This document shows, one piece after another, positions 34,470 to 39,086 of a stretch of 39,086 nt of DNA. The notes beneath the pieces were generated by a model, which did no database searches, was not told where the DNA came from, and saw only the letters and a program-made list of their open reading frames with translations. The position numbers were made by a program, and so were the translations under genes. The stretch is from Candidatus Hydrogenedentota bacterium (lineage in GTDB: Bacteria; Hydrogenedentota; Hydrogenedentia; Hydrogenedentales; SLHB01). The stretch covers positions 1 to 39,086 of the forward strand of contig JADLHJ010000071.1 in assembly GCA_020848835.1 (NCBI GenBank). The letters are read 5' to 3'. Numbering within the stretch: the first letter of the stretch is position 1; every line of letters starts with the position of its first letter.

Positions 34470-34637
34470 TTACTTCGCGGGAGTACCGCGACTTTCAGGG
34501 TCGCGTGGCGTCACCGCAGTCTTCAATTCAGTGATGCTTTGGGCCACCCCACGCGCAATGGACGGCAGGCGTTTTGCGCCAAAAAGCATGATACCGATCA
34601 GCAAAATGATAGCGATTTCCCATCCGTGCGGAATCAT
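34470..34637 (-). CDS. Short TatA/TatE-like translocase subunit
   Basis: A 55-residue protein with one N-terminal membrane helix and a following amphipathic helix, the architecture of twin-arginine translocation TatA/B/E. The pattern is 'WEIAIILLIGIMLFGAKRLP' (the family's F-G-x-x-x-L-P hinge), then 'SIARGVAQSITELKTAV'. It is shorter than the first tat gene product and has an Arg/Pro/Ser-rich tail. Its ATG begins two bases after the upstream TatA stop (TAAGCATG), so translation is coupled. It may be a TatE-like or TatB-like companion. Confidence 0.85.
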   Translation of the reverse strand: MIPHGWEIAIILLIGIMLFGAKRLPSIARGVAQSITELKTAVTPRDPESRGTPAK

Positions 34638-34639
34638 GC

Positions 34640-34834
34640 TTAGACCTTCGCACTCGGACTATTGGATGCATCGCCCGTCGGGTTTTCCTCGTCTTTTTTC
34701 TTCAACCCGTCCTTGAACTCGGTGATCGCCGAGCCGATCGAGCGACCGAGCTGCGGAAGCTTTGTCGGCCCGAAGATGATCAACACTACTAGCAGGATAA
34801 TGATCAACTCGGAACCCTGTGGCATACCAAACAT
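34640..34834 (-). CDS. tatA: Sec-independent translocase protein TatA
   Basis: A 64-residue TatA, which forms the protein-conducting pore for folded twin-arginine substrates in the inner membrane. The transmembrane helix is 'SELIIILLVVLIIFGPTKLP' with the F-G-P-x-K-L-P hinge. The amphipathic helix is 'QLGRSIGSAITEFKDGLKKK', and the tail is acidic. The ATG at 34834 has GGAGG eight bases upstream. It is the first gene of a two-gene tat unit; tatC is not in the window. Confidence 0.94.
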   Translation of the reverse strand: MFGMPQGSELIIILLVVLIIFGPTKLPQLGRSIGSAITEFKDGLKKKDEENPTGDASNSPSAKV

Positions 34835-34898
34835 TAAAAAACCTCCATCGCGCCGGGGAGATGCCGCGACGCAGTACATACGAGAGCATTGCACGGTA

Positions 34899-34927
34899 AG
34901 TATATGCTTGGCGTCGGAATAGAGCAA
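34899..34927 (-). promoter_or_regulatory. Sigma70-like promoter of the tat operon
   Basis: On the - strand, TTGCTC (34922-34927) and TATACT (34899-34904) are separated by 17 bases, about 65 bases upstream of the tatA start. Confidence 0.6.
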
Positions 34928-35116
34928 GTGCCTATGAAGTCGCTCGACCAGACGGTGCTGCGGAAGACTTTGATTGGCATCAGGATGGTGACCATCGCTC
35001 CGCGCGTTGCGAACGCCCTACGAGAAAAACACCCATTTCCCAAACCAGGTTTCCGAACCTTTCGCACAACTGGTAGTAGTGACATCGCAATAAATACAAT
35101 ATAAAGCATATTTCCC

Positions 35117-35145
35117 TTGCACATTCCGTATCCCGACCCTATAAT
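35117..35145 (+). promoter_or_regulatory. Sigma70-like promoter of the cell-wall operon
   Basis: TTGCAC (35117-35122) and a perfect TATAAT (35140-35145) are separated by exactly 17 bases, 52 bases before the small membrane protein gene. Confidence 0.7.
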
Positions 35146-35197
35146 TGGTCCGGTCTTCCGCTGGCGATTGGGTACAAACGCGCTCCGGAATTGAAAC

Positions 35198-35371
35198 ATG
35201 GCAATGTCTCGCAGGGATATAGTGGGGGCGGTGGTGCTGGTAGCGCTGTTCATCGTTCTAATCGTCACGCTGCTCCTGACATTAAAGCCCAAAGGCCCAC
35301 CCGTCGGATTCGAAGACAATTTCATCGTTCAACAGCGCGTTCGAATTCAAAACGAGAACCAATCAAAGTAA
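35198..35371 (+). CDS. Small single-pass membrane protein (57 residues)
   Basis: A short gene at the head of the envelope operon, below common ORF length limits. The product begins 'MAMSRRDIVGAVVLVALFIV', with one long membrane helix (about residues 9-28). A Lys/Pro-rich turn and a polar tail ending ENQSK follow. The Arg pair before the helix suggests N-in topology. The function is unknown; its position suggests a role with the amidase or in cell division. The ribosome binding site is weak (GGA), but a strong promoter lies just upstream. The next gene begins right after the stop. Confidence 0.6.
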   Translation: MAMSRRDIVGAVVLVALFIVLIVTLLLTLKPKGPPVGFEDNFIVQQRVRIQNENQSK

Positions 35372-35398
35372 ATGTGCCAGGTGGCCCGAGCCAACCAT

Positions 35399-36397
35399 AT
35401 GAGATTCATACCATGGGGTGTCCGCTCCGTGGTTGCTATCTTGTCCGCTTTGTATTTCGCCGCTCACGCTGAATCCGTGACGTACAACGCGCAAGTGGGC
35501 GACGAAGCGCGCCTTTCGACCGTGGACATTGTCAGTGTTGAAGGCCAGCCTTGCGTTTCGCTCAAGAAACTCCTTGCCGATCTCGGCGGCCAGTTACGCG
35601 TCAACGAGAACACCGTTCAAGTATCGCTGCGAAATTATTCCGCGAAGATGACGATTGGTGATACGACAGTATGGGCGGCAAAAGAATTTACCATGCAGCA
35701 GCCGCCGCGCATATTTGAAAACGATATTTTCGTCGCAGTGGGCGACGTCACCGCGCTGTTCGTCTACGCGTTTAATGTGGACATCAAGACAGGCCAGCCG
35801 GATCAACCCGGTGCGCCGTCCTTACCCTCGGGCCGCAAACTGTGTGTTGTGATCGATGCCGGTCATGGCGGCGCCGATCCTGGCGCGAGTGGTCAGGGAG
35901 CAATAACAGAGAAAGATATTGCCAGGGCAATAGCGACGCAGGTGGCGAAACTGATTGGCCAGGTCTGTCAACCCAAGTTCACCCGAAGCGAAGACGAATC
36001 ATTGTCAACCGAGAAGCGTGTAGGCATCGCAAACGGCAGTCCGAAGGGCGATGTGCTGTTGAGCGTCCACGTGGGGACCAGCAATTCGAAAACAGCCAAC
36101 GGATTCGAATTCTTTTGCCCGCTCGGTTCGAGCGACGCCACCGCCGCAAAGTCTCTAGCACTGGCGCGCAGCATGTCGAACGCGATGTCCGAATCAACCG
36201 GATTGATGCCGCGCGGCGTACGGCAGGTGCCCTGCCGCATATTTACCGGCTTGCAGATGCCCGGTGTGCTGGTTGAGGTAGGCTTCATCACCAATCCTAC
36301 CGAGGAGCAGCTGATCGCAAATCCTGAGCACCAGCAGAAACTCGCGCAAGGCATCGCAAACGGCATCATCGCGTACGCAACGGGGAAGACCCAGTAG
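35399..36397 (+). CDS. N-acetylmuramoyl-L-alanine amidase (Amidase_3)
   Basis: An exported zinc amidase of about 332 residues that cleaves the stem peptide from MurNAc in peptidoglycan. ATG 35399 was preferred because a signal peptide follows at once ('PWGVRSVVAILSALYFAAHA'). An in-frame ATG at 35372, immediately after the upstream stop, is the alternative. The first domain resembles copper-amine-oxidase N-terminal repeats ('VSLKKLLADLGGQLRVNENT'). The catalytic domain carries 'CVVIDAGHGGADPGASG' (His ligand), 'ITEKDIA' (Glu ligand), 'LLSVHVGTSNS' (His ligand) and the catalytic Glu in 'GVLVEVGFITNPTE'. The next gene starts one base after its stop. Confidence 0.92.
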   Translation: MRFIPWGVRSVVAILSALYFAAHAESVTYNAQVGDEARLSTVDIVSVEGQPCVSLKKLLADLGGQLRVNENTVQVSLRNYSAKMTIGDTTVWAAKEFTMQQPPRIFENDIFVAVGDVTALFVYAFNVDIKTGQPDQPGAPSLPSGRKLCVVIDAGHGGADPGASGQGAITEKDIARAIATQVAKLIGQVCQPKFTRSEDESLSTEKRVGIANGSPKGDVLLSVHVGTSNSKTANGFEFFCPLGSSDATAAKSLALARSMSNAMSESTGLMPRGVRQVPCRIFTGLQMPGVLVEVGFITNPTEEQLIANPEHQQKLAQGIANGIIAYATGKTQ

Positions 36398-36398
36398 C

Positions 36399-37055
36399 AT
36401 GAGCGCGCCACAACAATCATTCTTCCGCAAAGCGGGCCTCGCCGCATGGGCGATGTTCACGCTCATCCTTGTATTCTGCGTGCTGCTGCTTGCAAACGAA
36501 CTCATGAAGTCGGGCAAGAGCCCGCTCGATCTGTCACAGGTTTCGGAAAAGGAAAGCGCTGTAGATGTACAAGGGCCCACCTCGGCATCGCAATTGACAA
36601 ACATCCCCATCTACGTCGTCAGCGCCGACGGCGCCGCCCTGGTACAAGAAAGCCGCAACATTCCCTTCGGTGAATATACCGTAGACAATTGCCGCGCCGC
36701 GCTGGACGAAATGAAAAAGCCCGCGCAGAACATTGGCAGCACGGCCGTGCTCCCGCCTATCGCGGAATACAATGCGCTTTTTCTGATGCAAGGCGGGGAA
36801 CTCGTGATTGATTTCAAGCTCACCTGGCAAAATGCCGTCCCCAAGAGCGCTAGCGGAGAAGCGATGATGGTATATGGCGTAGTCAATACGCTTACGCAAC
36901 GAGAGTTGAAAGGCGCCAAAAACGAGCAAGTGAGATCGGTGCGCTTTTTGTTTGAAGGCCGCGCGCCGGAGAATCTCTTCCCCGTACATCTCGATTTGTC
37001 CAACCCCATTACACCGGACCCGCAGTGGATTCGGAAAGTCGAAACGGCCCAGTAG
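36399..37055 (+). CDS. GerMN-domain membrane protein
   Basis: A 218-residue protein anchored by one N-terminal helix ('AAWAMFTLILVFCVLLLANE'). A soluble part outside the cytoplasm contains the GerMN (sporulation/spore germination-like) domain, with 'EYNALFLMQGGELVIDFKLT' and 'GEAMMVYGVVNTLTQ'. GerMN proteins next to amidases are thought to bind or organise cell-wall enzymes, and the neighbourhood here is purely peptidoglycan-related. The ATG follows the amidase stop by one base, and murI begins four bases after this stop. Confidence 0.82.
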   Translation: MSAPQQSFFRKAGLAAWAMFTLILVFCVLLLANELMKSGKSPLDLSQVSEKESAVDVQGPTSASQLTNIPIYVVSADGAALVQESRNIPFGEYTVDNCRAALDEMKKPAQNIGSTAVLPPIAEYNALFLMQGGELVIDFKLTWQNAVPKSASGEAMMVYGVVNTLTQRELKGAKNEQVRSVRFLFEGRAPENLFPVHLDLSNPITPDPQWIRKVETAQ

Positions 37056-37059
37056 CGCG

Positions 37060-37863
37060 ATGGCAAACAGCAGCGCGCCACTCGGCATCTTCGACAGCGG
37101 CGTCGGCGGGCTTACGGTATTTCGCCGCATCGCCGAGCGCATGCCCGCCGAATCGATCGTCTATCTTGGCGACACCGCGCGCGTGCCATATGGCACCAAA
37201 TCGGCCGACACCGTTGCGCGCTACGCGCAGTCCTGCGCCGAAGTATTGATGAATCGCGGAGTGAAAATGCTGGTAGTGGCATGCAACACAGCCTCTGCCT
37301 ACGCGCTCGACGTGTTGCGCCGCGAATTGCCGATACCCGTGCTCGGCGTAATCGAGCCCGGTGCGAAACGCGCGGTCGCCGCAACGCGCGCGAAGCATAT
37401 TGGCGTGATTGGCACCGCCGGCACCATCAACAGTGGCAAATACCAAGATTCAATCCGCGAATACGCGCCTGATGCGCGCGTTTCCACAAAGCCGTGCCCG
37501 CTATTTGTGCCGCTCGCCGAAGAAGGCTGGACCCAAGGCGCTGTGCCCGAACAAGTCGCGCGCGAGTATCTGAGCGAACTGTGCGCGCAAGGCATCGACA
37601 CACTCGTGCTGGGGTGCACGCACTATCCGCTACTGAAGGATGTTATCGCGCAGGCCGTCGGCCCAAACGTAGTGCTTGTTGACAGCGCGGAAGCAACATC
37701 CGAGAGCGTGGCCGATGTGTTGAATCATCAATGTGAGGCCAACAAAGGAAGCGGACAAGGGGCGCGGACTTTTCTCGTAACAGACGCGCCGGAGACCTTC
37801 AAGCGTGTGGGTAAACATTTCCTGAAAGATGAAATAACTGACGTGGAGTGGGTGGACATCTGA
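37060..37863 (+). CDS. murI: Glutamate racemase
   Basis: A 267-residue cytoplasmic enzyme making D-glutamate for peptidoglycan. The two catalytic cysteines are both present: Cys75 in 'LVVACNTASA' and Cys186 in 'LVLGCTHYPLL'. The N-terminal 'IGIFDSGVGGLT'-type motif reads 'LGIFDSGVGGLTVFRRI'. The substrate-binding 'LGDTARVPYGTKS' and 'GVIGTAGTINSG' segments are normal. The start was set at ATG 37060 where the family begins; the longer frame lies inside the upstream gene. Its stop overlaps the next gene's start by one base. Confidence 0.96.
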   Translation: MANSSAPLGIFDSGVGGLTVFRRIAERMPAESIVYLGDTARVPYGTKSADTVARYAQSCAEVLMNRGVKMLVVACNTASAYALDVLRRELPIPVLGVIEPGAKRAVAATRAKHIGVIGTAGTINSGKYQDSIREYAPDARVSTKPCPLFVPLAEEGWTQGAVPEQVAREYLSELCAQGIDTLVLGCTHYPLLKDVIAQAVGPNVVLVDSAEATSESVADVLNHQCEANKGSGQGARTFLVTDAPETFKRVGKHFLKDEITDVEWVDI

Positions 37864-39086
37864 TGAGTGCAGCGGAACGGACCCAGCGGCTACGCCAATT
37901 CTCGCAACAAGACAACGTGCCGAACTCCTGGTCGGCACTGCTCGCACTCGCGTGCTTTATCGCAATCGCGAGCGTAATCGGTATCGGTCTGATGCAGCGT
38001 TACCTTTATACGAAACCGGTCTACGCCGGCTCGATTGAATCCGGCATCGATACGATGAATGAGCTGGAACTCGCGCGAATCGAAACCGCTCCGGCGGATT
38101 CGCAATCGACCGAGGCCTCGTTTGCGCGCTACGAAATGCGGGAGGACTTGACTGCAAAGACGACCCGCATCGCACACTCGGTCTCGGAAGCGCTGCGCGC
38201 GGCAGGATCGCAGGACGTGCGGACCGCCCGCTCTGAGTTGCGCCAAAGCGACGCAGCCATGTGGCAGTACTCGTTGTTCAACGCACAGCTACCGATTGCC
38301 GTGAGCGAAGAGATCGTGACGACCCACCTGGCGATGGCCATCGCCGATAGCTCCGTGCGCATCGAAAAAATCTCAGGCGCGCCGCAGGGTCAGACATGGT
38401 GGTCTGTGCGCTGCAACGGCATCGAATGCGCAACTGTCCATGCGATCAATGGCCCGCACGGCGATCCCAATTTCAAACTTGCGGCATTTAGCGCCGAGCT
38501 TGCTGGACTCGATCCCGACGAGCTGGTGCAAGAGTTCCACGCCGACCCGGAAACGCTGCCGCTGGATTCAAACGATTTTAAGATCGATGCCCCCATGCCC
38601 TCGTCGTCGCCCACGCCTCCGGTCACGGGACCGCTTCGTCTCGCAATCATAGTGGACGATGGCGGCTACGGCGGATGGATCACGGAAGAAATCCTTGCGA
38701 TGCCCAACACGCTGACGCTATCAATCCTGCCGCACGCGCCGTACAGTTACGAGACGGCACAGCGCGCCTCCGAACTTGGCTTTGAAATCATGCTGCATAT
38801 GCCGATGGAAAACGTCTCGGGCAAAACCACGTACCCCGGCGAAATCACCGTGACAATGGACGCGAACCAGATGATGGACTTGACTAAACAGGCACTGGCC
38901 GACGTGCCCGGCGCGGTCGGCATCAACAATCACACCGGCTCTAAGTTCACATCGAATGAAGAAGCAATGCGCACCTGGCTGGATCTAATCAAAGACAGCG
39001 GCTACTTCTTTATTGATAGCCGCACATCGAAATATGCCTGCGCTTTTGAAGTCGCCGATGAAATGGAAATTCCATCCGCGGAAAAC
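37863..39086 (+). CDS. Divergent polysaccharide deacetylase (YibQ-like), 3' partial
   Basis: The frame is open to the window end (408 codons seen). It has one N-terminal membrane helix ('SALLALACFIAIASVIGIGL') and a variable linker region. From about residue 262 comes the divergent polysaccharide deacetylase domain, with the Asp pair in 'LAIIVDDGGYGGWI', 'SILPHAPYSYETA', 'FEIMLHMPME', the metal-His region 'INNHTGSKFTS' and 'YFFIDSRTS'. These match the YibQ/DUF610 family, often found near amidases. Its location after murI supports a cell-wall role; the exact substrate is unknown. The C-terminus is missing. Confidence 0.88.
   Translation, partial: MSAAERTQRLRQFSQQDNVPNSWSALLALACFIAIASVIGIGLMQRYLYTKPVYAGSIESGIDTMNELELARIETAPADSQSTEASFARYEMREDLTAKTTRIAHSVSEALRAAGSQDVRTARSELRQSDAAMWQYSLFNAQLPIAVSEEIVTTHLAMAIADSSVRIEKISGAPQGQTWWSVRCNGIECATVHAINGPHGDPNFKLAAFSAELAGLDPDELVQEFHADPETLPLDSNDFKIDAPMPSSSPTPPVTGPLRLAIIVDDGGYGGWITEEILAMPNTLTLSILPHAPYSYETAQRASELGFEIMLHMPMENVSGKTTYPGEITVTMDANQMMDLTKQALADVPGAVGINNHTGSKFTSNEEAMRTWLDLIKDSGYFFIDSRTSKYACAFEVADEMEIPSAEN

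Larger units (their letters stand above)
34835..35197. other. Divergent intergenic region with two promoters
   Basis: No convincing gene is present. It holds one sigma70-like promoter for tatA (- strand) and one for the cell-wall operon (+ strand). Two open frames cross it (71 residues on + and 163 on -), but neither has a ribosome binding site or family features. Confidence 0.6.

Noticed and set aside
34889..35104. 71-residue frame on the + strand in the tat intergenic region
   Set aside because: It has no ribosome binding site and no recognisable features, and it covers the tat promoter.
34835..35325. 163-residue - strand frame crossing the tatA promoter
   Set aside because: It contains the promoter region and overlaps the small membrane protein gene antisense. 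Its composition looks like random translation.

Overview
The window (39,086 bases, visibly GC-rich) looks like one contig of an uncultured Gram-negative bacterium. The mix of genes suggests the Planctomycetes / Hydrogenedentes side of the tree: a lipoprotein cytochrome c ending in the MPPKG...WIDQGA pattern, many Sec-exported proteins of unknown function, an isolated myo-inositol oxygenase, and palindromic repeats between genes. This placement is inference; no rRNA or phylogenetic marker was compared.

Layout. (1) Bases 3-4430, + strand: the classic ribosome/replication cluster rpsF (5' end cut by the window), ssb, rpsR, a DUF2232-type membrane protein, rplI and dnaB. (2) 4431-4927: a gene-free convergent gap packed with inverted repeats and hairpins. 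(3) 4928-16542, - strand: a long co-oriented run read from high to low coordinates: Ste24-like M48 protease, cytochrome c lipoprotein, secreted alpha/beta hydrolase, kinase-fold protein, two class-III aminotransferase-family proteins, TPR protein, MFS transporter and a large secreted protein. Several junctions are stop/start overlaps (ATGA or TGATG), so the kinase-like/aminotransferase part is very probably one transcript. (4) 16719-21054, + strand: an FKBP isomerase with its own terminator, a secreted propeller plus helical-domain protein, and a methyltransferase whose 3' end overlaps a convergent small channel-like gene. (5) 21493-27664, + strand: rel (ppGpp synthetase/hydrolase), uvrB and a degenerate GH3-PKD protein, translationally coupled. 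(6) 27673-34347: a secreted unknown protein, mutY, a CpxP/Spy-like protein, a PrpD-family dehydratase, a DUF3465 protein, myo-inositol oxygenase and an unknown small protein. (7) 34470-34834, - strand: two tandem TatA-family genes with their own promoter and terminator. (8) 35198 to the end, + strand: a cell-envelope operon with a strong sigma70-like promoter, a 57-residue membrane protein, N-acetylmuramoyl-L-alanine amidase, a GerMN protein, glutamate racemase, and a divergent polysaccharide deacetylase cut by the window end.

The most unusual region is the - strand operon at 10119-13788. An APH/kinase-fold protein is coupled to two adjacent class-III PLP proteins. One of them (His295) has lost the PLP lysine, while its neighbour (Lys256) keeps it. 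This suggests a catalytic/non-catalytic pair, possibly a heterodimer, in a pathway I cannot name. Other points of interest are a GH3 protein with both catalytic motifs altered, an orphan intrinsic terminator upstream of the inositol oxygenase gene, and the hairpin cluster after dnaB.
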